In this document: positions 44,523-54,259 of the stretch, piece by piece
Layout of the letters: each line of letters opens with the position of its first letter
Numbering within the stretch: position 1 is the stretch's first letter
Source of the DNA: an uncultured Lachnospiraceae bacterium
GTDB taxonomy: Bacteria > Bacillota > Clostridia > Lachnospirales > Lachnospiraceae
NCBI GenBank assembly: GCA_902780385.1
Contig: CACZFF010000005.1
Span: forward strand, 62,001-126,000
Direction: 5' to 3'
DNA: 64,000 bases
Notes under the pieces: generated by a model
Told to the model about the DNA's origin: nothing
Seen by the model: only the letters and a program-made list of their open reading frames with translations
Databases searched by the model: none
Translations under genes and position numbers: made by a program

Positions 44523-47500
44523 ATGAAAACAAATGAGATGAATCTTCTTCCTGCCGGCACGCTTGTCGCGGGCCGCTATGAAATACTAGAGGTGATAGGT
44601 CAGGGCGGCTTCGGTATTACCTATAAAGGATACGATTCGGTACTGGACGTGCCGGTTGCGATCAAGGAGTACTATCCGTCCGGTATTGCCAGCCGCTACC
44701 ATGAACAGTCCCTGGATGTACAGGTGGGAGGAAGCGAAAACAAGAAGTTCTTTGAGGAAGGAAAGAAGAAATTCCTGGAGGAAGCACGTGTACTCGCCAG
44801 ATTTTCAGAGGATCCCAACGTGGTCGGCGTACGTGATTTCTTTGAAGACAATCAGACAGTTTATATTGTGATGCAGTTTCTGCAGGGCGAGAGCCTGAAG
44901 GAATATATAGAAAAGAACGGTCTGATTTCCTTTGATGAGGCATACAATCTGCTTCGCCCGGTCATGCAGTCACTTGGCCGCATACATGCAAATGGTCTGA
45001 TCCATCGCGACATCAGTCCCTCCAATCTCATCCGCATGCGCGGAGGGAAAGTCAAACTGATCGATTTCGGAACCGCGAGAGAATTCAGCACAGACGGGGA
45101 GAAAAGTCTTTCTGTTGTACTGAAACCCGGATATGCGCCTGCAGAACAGTATCAGACCCGTGGTATGCAGGGACCGTGGACAGATGTCTATGCTCTCTGC
45201 GCTTCCATTTACAAGCTGATCACAGGCATCACTCCGGAGAATTCCCTGAATCGTATGCTGGAAGATGAACTCAGGCTGCCATCAGAATGCGGAGCCATCA
45301 TCACTGCCGCACAGGAAAAGGTCCTGATGCAGGGACTCGCTGTGCAGGAATCCGAGCGGATCCACAGCATGGAATCCCTGGAGGAAAAGTTTGACGCCGC
45401 TTCCCGGATCATCGAGGCAGTTAACAGCGATAACACGGCTGCATATGACGATGAACGCACCGTCATGGGACCTTCCGGAGTTCCTTCCTTTGAAAAGAGC
45501 CGGGTTCCTCAGAATCCTGTAAATGATCATGAGCAGATGCCTACGAACAATCAGATGTCCGCAAACGCTCATGCGCAGATGCCTGCGAACAATCAGATGT
45601 CCGCAAACAATCATCCGCAGGTGCCTGTGAATGATCAGCAGGTGCTGGCCCGGCACCCGGAAGAATCTTTCTCTGACAGACAAAAGGCCGCTTCTTTCAA
45701 GAGTCAGGAATCTCCCGCCCGCGATGAACAGTCGAATCATTATCAACCCGGAAAAGTGCAGGAGAATCCGGCACAGAGTTTGAAAAAGGGAAAAAAATCC
45801 GGGGACAGCCGCAAAAAACCTGCCGCAAAGATCGGAAAAAGAGTCATTATCATACCAATCCTCGTCTGTATACTGGCAGCTGCCTCCCTGATCGGTATTC
45901 TGCATTTAAGATCTAACGGAAGCGGAGGCGGAGAGATCAAACCCTGGATCGGGGAAAGCAAGGTCGTTGAATTTGGTTCTATCAATGAAAATGTTACTGT
46001 CAGCAAATCTATGCTGGACAGCATCGACCGCAACAAGGACGTAGCTGCACTGAGGTTTAGTAATTGCACCCTCAGTGATGAGATCATTGAAAGACTTGCC
46101 TCCATGAAGCGGATCCGCCATGTTGAGTTCTCCGGCTGTTCCGGTTTTTCCACTCTGACTCCTCTTTCAAAGATGGATCCGCTGCGTGAGTTAATCCTCA
46201 GGGGATCATACGCGGTTGAAGAAACCATTTTCGACGGTTCAGCAATGTTTACGGCAGATATTCCACAGCTGACAGATTTTAACCTGGGTAATTACCGTCT
46301 GGAAAACGGGTTTGGTTTTCTGGAGCGTTTCTCCGGACTGGAGGATCTGTATGTCTATTCACTGAAACGGGACGCGGGATCCGACCGGATTCCGGAAAAT
46401 CCGGCACTGAAATCTGCCTCGATCATTCAAACCGATCTGACAGGCGTGGATCTTTCTGCCTTCGGCAATGAACCCTATCTGGAAAATCTGACTCTGAACG
46501 AAGTTCATCTGACAGATTTGACCTTTTTAAGTACAGCATCTGCATTGATAAATGTATACGCGACAGACAATCAGCTGACAAGTCTGAACGGACTGCAGGA
46601 AAAAGAACACTTGAGCGTTCTGGATGTACATAATAATCAGATCCGGGATATTTCCGCAATAAAGGCCAGCGAAAAATTATACCAGCTTGACGCTGATAAT
46701 AACCAGATTGAAGATATTTCCGTGCTGGAGAACTGTAAGGATATCATGCTTCTTATGCTGGGCAGTAATCAGATCTCGGATATCTCCCCTCTTTCAGCAT
46801 GTACAAAGCTTTACACACTGGAATTACAGGACAACCAGATTCAGGATGTGACTCCTCTGTCCGATTGTCACGATCTGGCATACCTTAATCTGGACGGAAA
46901 CCGGATTGCTGATCTGTCCTGCTTATCGGGGTGCGAAAATCTGAAATCACTTTCTTTCAGAAGAAATTCTGTCAGCGATCTGAAGTTCTGTGAAAACATG
47001 CTTGTTCTGGAGTCACTGAGAGCTTCCGACAACCAGATCAGCACCCTTGACGGCCTCCAGAATGTCACACAGCTCAAAGAAGTCCGTCTCGACAAGAACA
47101 GAATTTCAGATATTTCACTGCTTGCCAAAAATGAAGAACACCTGGAGGTAGCAGTACTCGATGATAATCAGATATCGGATCTCACTCCCCTGGAGGCATG
47201 TACAAGTCTGAAGGGGCTGTCTGTAAATAATAATCAGCTGACGACGCTCAGAGGATTACAGGAATGCCACAAGCTCTATTTCCTTTCGGCTTCCGGCAAC
47301 AGGATCAGCGATATTTCCGCATTGGAGTCCTGTCTTGAGCTTTATATGGCAGATCTCGGTGAAAACCAGATCACAGATGTATCTGCACTCGGGGCATCGA
47401 CTGTACAGAAGATGGCACTGCTGCTCCAGAATAATAAGATAAAGGATATCTCAGCCCTTATCGGAAAGAAAGATTACGTCTATCTGTCCCTCTATAACAA

Positions 47501-47819
47501 TGAGATCACAGATATTTCAGGCATGCCTGCAATGACGAGTATCGGGATGGTCAGCAGACTTTATCTGGACTGGTGGGAGGCTCTGGATCCGGTTACTCTG
47601 TCAGAGGTTCCCTTCGGAACCCCTCGTCTGGTCGACACACCGCCTGACAGACAGGTGAACCTGCTGAACACCTTCCAGGAGACACGCAGAGAAGCCGGTA
47701 CATTCACAGGCGGCATCGAATATTTGACAAAAGAAGAGGCGGATGAAGAGATCAGACAGATCCGCTCGGATGCACGAGTTTCAGCAGGCATTGATGAGAG
47801 AGATGAAGAAACGGAATGA
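44523..47819 (+). CDS. Transmembrane Ser/Thr protein kinase with leucine-rich-repeat ectodomain
   Basis: This 1098-residue receptor-like kinase has a Hanks-type kinase domain at about residues 18-290: glycine loop GQGGFGITYKG, lysine in VAIKEYYP, HRDISPSN and KLIDFGTARE. A Gln/Asn/Pro/Met-rich linker with NNQMSAN repeats follows (about 338-370), then a basic stretch and a single membrane helix IIIPILVCILAAASLIGIL (about 441-460). Outside lie about 14 internalin-type 22-residue leucine-rich repeats (about 660-1000, NQISDISPL type) and an acidic end. The LRR part would sense a ligand and the kinase would phosphorylate Ser/Thr inside. The FHA-ABC gene starts 85 bp downstream, a likely phosphothreonine-binding partner. 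Confidence 0.92.
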   Translation: MKTNEMNLLPAGTLVAGRYEILEVIGQGGFGITYKGYDSVLDVPVAIKEYYPSGIASRYHEQSLDVQVGGSENKKFFEEGKKKFLEEARVLARFSEDPNVVGVRDFFEDNQTVYIVMQFLQGESLKEYIEKNGLISFDEAYNLLRPVMQSLGRIHANGLIHRDISPSNLIRMRGGKVKLIDFGTAREFSTDGEKSLSVVLKPGYAPAEQYQTRGMQGPWTDVYALCASIYKLITGITPENSLNRMLEDELRLPSECGAIITAAQEKVLMQGLAVQESERIHSMESLEEKFDAASRIIEAVNSDNTAAYDDERTVMGPSGVPSFEKSRVPQNPVNDHEQMPTNNQMSANAHAQMPANNQMSANNHPQVPVNDQQVLARHPEESFSDRQKAASFKSQESPARDEQSNHYQPGKVQENPAQSLKKGKKSGDSRKKPAAKIGKRVIIIPILVCILAAASLIGILHLRSNGSGGGEIKPWIGESKVVEFGSINENVTVSKSMLDSIDRNKDVAALRFSNCTLSDEIIERLASMKRIRHVEFSGCSGFSTLTPLSKMDPLRELILRGSYAVEETIFDGSAMFTADIPQLTDFNLGNYRLENGFGFLERFSGLEDLYVYSLKRDAGSDRIPENPALKSASIIQTDLTGVDLSAFGNEPYLENLTLNEVHLTDLTFLSTASALINVYATDNQLTSLNGLQEKEHLSVLDVHNNQIRDISAIKASEKLYQLDADNNQIEDISVLENCKDIMLLMLGSNQISDISPLSACTKLYTLELQDNQIQDVTPLSDCHDLAYLNLDGNRIADLSCLSGCENLKSLSFRRNSVSDLKFCENMLVLESLRASDNQISTLDGLQNVTQLKEVRLDKNRISDISLLAKNEEHLEVAVLDDNQISDLTPLEACTSLKGLSVNNNQLTTLRGLQECHKLYFLSASGNRISDISALESCLELYMADLGENQITDVSALGASTVQKMALLLQNNKIKDISALIGKKDYVYLSLYNNEITDISGMPAMTSIGMVSRLYLDWWEALDPVTLSEVPFGTPRLVDTPPDRQVNLLNTFQETRREAGTFTGGIEYLTKEEADEEIRQIRSDARVSAGIDERDEETE

Positions 47820-47904
47820 TCGTCACAGTACCCTTCCTGTAAAGGATGTGTACATGCAGTAATAACCCATACATGTTTGTGAGGGGGAGGTCACAATCAC
47901 AACT

Positions 47905-49497
47905 ATGCTTGAAGAAACTATTTTATTTCAGCAGAAAGACAATACACCGCATCTGACCGTGATCAGCGGACACGAACTTCACACATACATACTGCAAGGC
48001 GAGCAGACCCTCGGCCGGGTCTCACGCAGCAGCAAGCCTGATCTTCCGATCCACTCAGGTGTTGCTTCACGGAAGCACGGTCTTTTTACCACGAATGCCG
48101 CAGGATGCCGATATACTGATGCAGGGAGTATGAACGGAACGATCTGCTGCGGGACCATGCTCGCAGCCGGAGAAGGGAAAACCCTGTCCGACGGAGATAT
48201 CCTGCGGATCCATGGAAAGCAGGATCCGAATGCGGACATGGATGTGATTCTGATCTATTCGACGGCGCCGCAAGAGAATCGGACCTGGAGACGGATCTCG
48301 CTTGCAGATGCCGCAGAAGTCGTCATAGGCAGAAATGAGCGGCTTCGCCTGCGCGAAGAAAGCGTCTCCAGGCGGCATGCTTCCCTGTTTCGTGCCCAAA
48401 AAGGCTGGGCACTTTTGGACCACGGCAGTCTGAATGGCGTATACCTCAATGCGGCCCGCATTGAAGAGCCGGTATATCTTCAGAAAAACGACGTGATCAG
48501 GATTGCAGATTATTATTTCGTGTTTCTGGAAGATGAACTGCTCTGCTATGTAGATTGCTATGCAGATGCAGATATACCGAAAAAAGCTGAATCTGATTCC
48601 GTCACGGCCGAACTGGACGACGCCAAAGAAGTCAAACCTTCCATACCTGCCATACCACAAAACAAAGGGGCGGCTGATGACAGCCGTGAAGGCCTCTCTG
48701 TCTGGATTGAAGAGCGAAATGTCTGGCTGCGCGCTAAAAAGAAGACCCTTCTCAGGGATATCCGGCTGAATATTCTGCCCGGCAGCATGGTCTTGATCCT
48801 GGGCGGATCCGGTGCCGGAAAGACCACCTTCATGAATGCCGTCATGGGATATGAACCCGCGGAAGGTGAGATCCGCTATAAAGGAACGGATATCTACCAG
48901 GAATATGAACGCATGAAATATGAGATCGGTTATGTTCCTCAGGAAGATCTTCTGCGCAAGAACGATTCCGTCTATGATACACTGCTCAATGCAGCCAAGA
49001 TGCGGCTTCCGGTCATGGAAAAAGAAGAATATGACAGACATGTCGAAGAGACACTGCACATGCTCGGGCTTGAACGTCTGCGGGACGCACTTGTCGTAAA
49101 ACTCAGCGGAGGACAGAGAAAACGGCTCAGCATTGCTGTGGAATATGTCGGAAATCCTTCTCTGTTTTTCCTCGACGAACCGGACTCCGGTCTGGATGGG
49201 ACCATGGCTCGTCAGCTGTGGGAAAATCTGCGCTCAATTGCGGATCAGGGCAAGATCGTCATGGTCATCTCCCATAGCCCTGACCGCGCATTCAAATTAT
49301 TTGACAAAATAATTGTGCTCGCAAAGAACAGCGAAGAGGAAGGGCGCCTGGTCTATTACGGTTCTCCTAAAGACGCATGTGCCTTTTTTGAAGTTGATGA
49401 TCTGGAAGGGATCATGCGGCGAATCAATTATACGGAAGAAGGCGGAGAAGGACTGGCGGATTACTATATTGACAAGTACAAAAACCTATCTTTATAA
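47905..49497 (+). CDS. ABC transporter ATPase with two N-terminal FHA domains
   Basis: This 530-residue protein has FHA domains at about residues 30-95 (LGRVSRSSKPDLPIHSGVASRKH) and 140-205 (IGRNERLRLREESVSRRHAS, then GSLNGVYLN). Both keep the Arg, Ser and His that read phosphothreonine. Residues about 275-500 are an ABCG-like ATPase: Walker A GGSGAGKTTF (about 302), a Q-loop region YVPQEDLL, signature KLSGGQRKRLSI (about 400) and Walker B LFFLDEPDSGLDG. It would power the permease encoded next. The layout matches the soluble half of mycobacterial Rv1747. GGGGAGG lies 14 bp before the ATG, which is longer than usual. Confidence 0.92.
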   Translation: MLEETILFQQKDNTPHLTVISGHELHTYILQGEQTLGRVSRSSKPDLPIHSGVASRKHGLFTTNAAGCRYTDAGSMNGTICCGTMLAAGEGKTLSDGDILRIHGKQDPNADMDVILIYSTAPQENRTWRRISLADAAEVVIGRNERLRLREESVSRRHASLFRAQKGWALLDHGSLNGVYLNAARIEEPVYLQKNDVIRIADYYFVFLEDELLCYVDCYADADIPKKAESDSVTAELDDAKEVKPSIPAIPQNKGAADDSREGLSVWIEERNVWLRAKKKTLLRDIRLNILPGSMVLILGGSGAGKTTFMNAVMGYEPAEGEIRYKGTDIYQEYERMKYEIGYVPQEDLLRKNDSVYDTLLNAAKMRLPVMEKEEYDRHVEETLHMLGLERLRDALVVKLSGGQRKRLSIAVEYVGNPSLFFLDEPDSGLDGTMARQLWENLRSIADQGKIVMVISHSPDRAFKLFDKIIVLAKNSEEEGRLVYYGSPKDACAFFEVDDLEGIMRRINYTEEGGEGLADYYIDKYKNLSL

Positions 49498-49539
49498 GTG
49501 ATGCATCCAATACCGCAGGCAAAAAAGGAGCGTATTAAA

Positions 49540-50355
49540 ATGGCAGAACGAAGAATCTCCGGCCAGGGACAGATCGCCGTTTATCTCGGTAAATGTTTCC
49601 GTCTGTTTCGAAATGAAAAACAGTGGAAAAACTTTCTGTCTTCATTCATCATTATCGTGATCATCTCCATGGTAACCGGACCGGACATGTTCAATACATA
49701 CGATGCAACAAATAAAGGAGCCTTTGCGGTAATATCCGCCTGCATCTGGTCAGGACTTTTTAATTCGATCCAGTCAATCTGCAGGGAAAGGGCGATCATA
49801 AAAAGAGAATACCGGACCGGTCTGCGCATCTCCTCTTATATTCTGGCGCATGTGATTTATGAAATGTTCCTCTGTGCGGGAGAATCTCTGATCGTGCTGA
49901 TTGTCGTCCTTGTTCGCAACCATTCCCACCTTCCTCCCAGCGGACTGGTGCTGCCGATGTTTATTGAGCTGTATCTGACCATTTTTCTGACGACTTTCTG
50001 TGCAGATATGATCGCAATGCTGGTCTCTTGTATCGTCAGGAATGAGATGTCTGCCATGATGATCATGCCGTTTATCCTTGTGGTACAGCTGGTCATGGCC
50101 GGTGTCGTATTTGATCTGACAGGAATAACTGAATTAATCTCCTATTTGACTGCCAGCCGCTGGGGAGTCCAGGCGATCATCTCTATCGCCCGTACAAATT
50201 CATCCGTCAACTTACAGGCAGAATGGTTGGCTAATGCCGGTGAGGGCGGTGCAGGCATGCTGATGAAGGACTGGCTATTACTCCTGGTTTTCTGCCTGAT
50301 CTACATTATAGCGGCTATCATAATGCTCGGATTTGTTGATAAAGATGAGCGCTGA
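49540..50355 (+). CDS. ABC-2 type permease partner of the FHA-ATPase
   Basis: This 271-residue membrane protein starts at ATG 49540 after AAAAAAGGAG; an upstream in-frame ATG touching the previous stop lacks a site. About six membrane segments are visible, in the ABCG/ABC-2 order, with a short coupling helix region ERAIIKREYRTGLRISSYILAHV and a final WLLLLVFCLIYIIAAIIMLGF. It directly follows the ATPase gene, so the two form one exporter. A strong terminator follows. The substrate is unknown; a lipid or glycolipid is possible by analogy with Rv1747. Confidence 0.9.
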   Translation: MAERRISGQGQIAVYLGKCFRLFRNEKQWKNFLSSFIIIVIISMVTGPDMFNTYDATNKGAFAVISACIWSGLFNSIQSICRERAIIKREYRTGLRISSYILAHVIYEMFLCAGESLIVLIVVLVRNHSHLPPSGLVLPMFIELYLTIFLTTFCADMIAMLVSCIVRNEMSAMMIMPFILVVQLVMAGVVFDLTGITELISYLTASRWGVQAIISIARTNSSVNLQAEWLANAGEGGAGMLMKDWLLLLVFCLIYIIAAIIMLGFVDKDER

Positions 50356-50431
50356 TAAATATTTATTGACGAAGATAAGTGAAGTCAAGACAAATCAGGC
50401 AACGACAGACAAAATAAGTAAAGACAAAGGA

Positions 50432-50485
50432 AGCCTCTGTCCCGTAAGCGTTGTTGAACACGATGCCGGACAGAGGCTCTTTTTA
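50432..50485 (+). terminator. Intrinsic terminator of the kinase-ABC operon
   Basis: AGCCTCTGTCC and GGACAGAGGCT form an 11-bp stem, then CTTTTT. The rest of the gap to 50660 holds a small GTGGGC/GCCCAC hairpin and a TATAAT (50601-50606) without a clear -35. Confidence 0.85.
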
Positions 50486-50660
50486 ATACTTCGTAATCTT
50501 AAACCTTGTTTCTTTTCACTTTTTCTACTATTACTCTTCTATCCTCTTCTGATTGTTTTATAGTGGGCTCCGTGCCCACCGTTTCCTGCCTCTGTTTTAG
50601 TATAATGACCTTTGAAAAGCATCAGTAAAGACAATACTGTCGATCAACAGGAGGATGGAA

Positions 50661-53321
50661 ATGAAAAACCACAAAAAGAAAAGAATAAAGATTATGGCAA
50701 TAATTCTATCGACAATCATCACTACAGTCTCATTATCCGGATCTGTTTTCGGAGCACAGACTTCTACAGATTCTGAAGAACCTGTTGCAGTTAAGTCAGA
50801 GGAAATATTTGAAGAGTCTGTAGAGAGTGGAGAATCCAGAAGTTTAGAAACCGTCGATGAAGAATACAATACTGAGGAGATAGACCCTGATGCTTCAGAA
50901 ATGGAGGAAAGTGGTTCTGAGCCAGATTCAGATTCTGATACAGTTTTAGATTCTGATAAAAATATAGGGGCTGAAGAAAAATCTGATTCCACAGAAACAA
51001 TTGAATCCATGGATGATGATAATTTTACTGAAGCTGAACAGCCCCCTGCAGGAAGATCTACAGAAACGACTGAATCTGCTTCCCAGGGACAAACACATCA
51101 AATCCCATCATCAGATGAAGGAATAGCAGATTCGAAGAATTATAATGGTGAATCCTATGATGATGCAGTAGAGGAAACTATAGATGTTCCTAATACTCCA
51201 CCTGCAGATGAAACAGTCACAACAGATTCTCAAAATGCGATTTCTCCTGATTTTGTCATCGAGGACGGTATACTGGTCCAATATATAGGCAAAGATGAAG
51301 TGATAACTGTTCCCCAAGGGATAACAGGAATAGCTGCTGGTGCTTTTCGCAACTGCCGTACAGCCACGAATATCCTTTTGCAGGATGGCATAACCTATAT
51401 CGGTGATAATGCATTTGAAGATTGTACCAGGCTATATTCAATCTGGCTTCCGCAAAGCATAACCAAGATTGGAAGAGAAGCGTTTTTAAGATGCAACAGC
51501 CTGGAACTAATCAATCTCCCGGACAGTATAGAAGAGATTGGTTACCATGCTTTTTATGGATGCATCATGTGCACGATTTATTGTTCCTCCGATGCAAGAT
51601 ATATAATTAATTACGCATATGAAAATGGTATTTCATATTATGGCAAGTACCCGTTTACAATTTCAGGTAAAAAGCTGATATCTTATAACCGAAGCGACGG
51701 CAGTGTTGAAGTGCCGGATGATGTGAAGGTGATAGGTACGGGCGCTTTTTCAAAATGTCCTGGAATAACGGATGTCAAATTACCCGCCTCTGTTACCATT
51801 ATTGAAGATGGAGCTTTTTTAGGTTGCCGCAAGCTGGAACGTATCACGTTACCCGGAGTAAAAGAAATCGGAGAGTCTGCTTTTCAAAAATGTTCTGCTT
51901 TAAAAAGTATTACAATACCAGAGGACGTAGCAGCTATTAAAAACAACACATTCAATTATTGTTACAAGTTATCGAGTATTTATCTACCAACGAGTATAAA
52001 AAGCATTGGACAAAGAGCTTTTTTCAGATGCTCGAACTTAAAAAGCATTAGACTGCCAAACACTGTGACACAGATCTCAGATGAAGCATTTGAAAGCAGT
52101 GGACTTGAGAGTATCTCAATTCCTTCTTCCTTGAAAGAAATAGGCAACGGTGCTTTTTCAAACTGTACAGAACTGAAAAATGTAACAATACCAGCGGGCG
52201 TGACTACAATAGCAAAATATGCATTCTCCGGATGCAATAGTCTGAGTAATATTGAACTGCCAACGGGGATGAACAGCATTGGGACAAGAGCGTTCAACAA
52301 CTGCTCCAGTCTGACAAGTATTACTATTCCTGCAAGTGTATCATTTATAGGTGACTATGCCTTTAGCAAAACACCGAATGTTGTTATTCACTGCCCAGCA
52401 AGCGCCAAATATGTTATTGAATATGCAGAGAAATGGAATATTCCCTATGAAACGGATTCAGCCCTTGTTGAAAAAATCACTCTTAACAAAAAATCTGCAA
52501 CAGTAAATATTGGTAAATCTATTTCTCTGAAGGCAACTGTTTTGCCTGATTATGCGACTGACAGGGCCGTTACCTGGATCAGTTCCAATGAAAAGATTGC
52601 AAAAGTGAATTCTGTTGGAACTGTCACAGGCGTTGCAAAAGGAAGTGCAACGATTACCGCAACAGCCAGGGATGGCTCCGGAGTTACGGCTGCTTGTACC
52701 ATAACAATAGTCCCCACTATGAAAAAGCCCGGAAACTGTCACTTTGCAAAATGGAACAATGTAAAATACAGCAGCTGTCAGATTGTCTGGAATAAAGTTG
52801 ATAATGCAGAGGGTTACCAAACCCTTCTCTCATGGACAGATGGAAGCCATGCAAGCACGACCATAGTCAAGTCCAATATTCTATATAGGAACTGTACTGT
52901 TGCGGTCAACCATGTCAGTCAAATGAAGGTCAGGGCATTTTACACCTTGAATGGTGAGCGTATCTATAGCCCTTGGTCAAATGTTGAATACATTACACCT
53001 TCTCCGTCAAAACTGACCTGCAAAAATCCAAGTACCGGTGATAATCTAAAGGAAAAGATCTCTTGGAATATCATCTACGGGTGCAATGGCTATAATGTAT
53101 TTATTACAACAAACCCGAATGGAAATTGGTACTGGAATCAGTCAACACCTGAATATGCAACTGAGACTAATGCAGTTATTCAAAAATACAGAGGTTCCAA
53201 GCTCAAACGAAATACAAGGTATTACGTCCGTATCGTTACAAGACGTAAACGAAATGGTGTTTTCTGCACGGTTCCGATGCCGTCAAGCAGCACATATGTC
53301 GGATCCTTTATCATCAAATAA
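50661..53321 (+). CDS. Secreted BspA-type leucine-rich-repeat protein with Big_2 domain
   Basis: This 886-residue protein starts at ATG 50661 with AGGAGG 6 bp upstream. A signal peptide (about residues 1-33, basic start then ILSTIITTVSLSGSVFGA) is followed by a long Ser/Glu/Asp-rich stretch to about residue 195. BspA-like LRR_5 repeats (about 205-600, units like ITIPASVSFIGDYAFS) follow, then one bacterial Ig-like Big_2 domain (about 603-685) and two fibronectin-like segments to the end. No LPXTG or choline-binding anchor is visible. BspA-type proteins bind host or matrix proteins. Base composition is clearly richer in A+T than the neighbours, suggesting recent transfer. Confidence 0.9.
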   Translation: MKNHKKKRIKIMAIILSTIITTVSLSGSVFGAQTSTDSEEPVAVKSEEIFEESVESGESRSLETVDEEYNTEEIDPDASEMEESGSEPDSDSDTVLDSDKNIGAEEKSDSTETIESMDDDNFTEAEQPPAGRSTETTESASQGQTHQIPSSDEGIADSKNYNGESYDDAVEETIDVPNTPPADETVTTDSQNAISPDFVIEDGILVQYIGKDEVITVPQGITGIAAGAFRNCRTATNILLQDGITYIGDNAFEDCTRLYSIWLPQSITKIGREAFLRCNSLELINLPDSIEEIGYHAFYGCIMCTIYCSSDARYIINYAYENGISYYGKYPFTISGKKLISYNRSDGSVEVPDDVKVIGTGAFSKCPGITDVKLPASVTIIEDGAFLGCRKLERITLPGVKEIGESAFQKCSALKSITIPEDVAAIKNNTFNYCYKLSSIYLPTSIKSIGQRAFFRCSNLKSIRLPNTVTQISDEAFESSGLESISIPSSLKEIGNGAFSNCTELKNVTIPAGVTTIAKYAFSGCNSLSNIELPTGMNSIGTRAFNNCSSLTSITIPASVSFIGDYAFSKTPNVVIHCPASAKYVIEYAEKWNIPYETDSALVEKITLNKKSATVNIGKSISLKATVLPDYATDRAVTWISSNEKIAKVNSVGTVTGVAKGSATITATARDGSGVTAACTITIVPTMKKPGNCHFAKWNNVKYSSCQIVWNKVDNAEGYQTLLSWTDGSHASTTIVKSNILYRNCTVAVNHVSQMKVRAFYTLNGERIYSPWSNVEYITPSPSKLTCKNPSTGDNLKEKISWNIIYGCNGYNVFITTNPNGNWYWNQSTPEYATETNAVIQKYRGSKLKRNTRYYVRIVTRRKRNGVFCTVPMPSSSTYVGSFIIK

Positions 53322-53399
53322 GTATTTAGGAAGATATTATGGAGTATTTGTTATAATATCTCAACGAACTTCTACTTTTTTCTAAAGTCCCTAAACTCC

Positions 53400-53440
53400 A
53401 AAAAAGGAACACTTGACCTGGTTGCCAAGTGTTCCTTTCT
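53400..53440. terminator. Bidirectional intrinsic terminator
   Basis: AAAAGGAACACTTG and CAAGTGTTCCTTT form the stem between convergent genes. Confidence 0.85.
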
Positions 53441-53491
53441 TATAATAGTTTTAAATAAGAGATTTCTAAATTGTGTAAGGTTCTCCCAGCT

Positions 53492-54043
53492 TTACCAGCG
53501 ATTGAAGCTGCAGATTTCTTCAGTGGTCTTGCGGATTTTCTTGCGGGGAGCCTTTTCCTCCGCGCTGTATCCAACTGCAAGGACAATACGGACTTCACTG
53601 CCTTCGGGGATTCCAAAATACTCTTCCATCTTCTTCTGATCGTTCAGACCCAGGATACATGTGGAAAGTCCCAGTTCCAGGGCCTGATAACACATATTCA
53701 TCGCCGCCATGCCGATATCGCCCTGGGCAAACCTCTGTGTATCCCCATAGTGAGCTTTCACAAAGGGCACCACCTTTGCCGGCTGTTCTACAAGAATGAT
53801 GTAGGCCGGAACCTGCTCCCGGAAAGGAACACCTGTCGCACCGCCTTCTACCACAAGGGCATCGCAAAGTTTCTTTTTCGCTTCAGGATCGTCAACAACG
53901 ATAAATTTCCAGGGCTGGGCATTGCACCCGCTGGGTGAAAGGCGTCCTGCCTCCACAAGTTTCATAAGATCCTCTCTCGACACAGGGCGGTCAGAATAGG
54001 CCCTGCAGCTCTCTCTTCTTTCAAGCATTTCCTGAAATGTCAT
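53492..54043 (-). CDS. Nitroreductase family protein
   Basis: This 183-residue FMN-dependent oxidoreductase starts at ATG 54043 after GGAGG. It begins MTFQEMLERRESCRAYSDRPVS, the FMN-phosphate arginine motif, then RLSPSGCNAQPWKFIVVDD and a C-terminal VRIVLAVGYSAEEKAPRKKIRKT. Family members reduce nitro groups, quinones or flavins with NAD(P)H. The substrate is not predictable. It is preceded by an AT-rich gap of about 215 bp. Confidence 0.92.
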   Translation of the reverse strand: MTFQEMLERRESCRAYSDRPVSREDLMKLVEAGRLSPSGCNAQPWKFIVVDDPEAKKKLCDALVVEGGATGVPFREQVPAYIILVEQPAKVVPFVKAHYGDTQRFAQGDIGMAAMNMCYQALELGLSTCILGLNDQKKMEEYFGIPEGSEVRIVLAVGYSAEEKAPRKKIRKTTEEICSFNRW

Positions 54044-54259
54044 TCTGGTAATCCTCCATTGTTGTAATTGCTTAATTTGCATTTCTTTTGCTCAAGCAAA
54101 TGCTTTTCCAAACAAATTCTTGATTCTTGCGATCAAGGTATATTTTACAAATCATTCTATTTGTTCGCAAGCATATCCAAATTCTAATGATTTCAGCAAA
54201 TCATCTTCTTTACTCACCTTTTAATAGCGTGAATGCAGCATGAATCTAAACAGGCATTT

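Noticed and set aside
46508-47520. DNA-level tandem repeat in the kinase gene
   Set aside because: The periodicity comes from degenerate 66-bp coding units of leucine-rich repeats, not from a separate repeat element.
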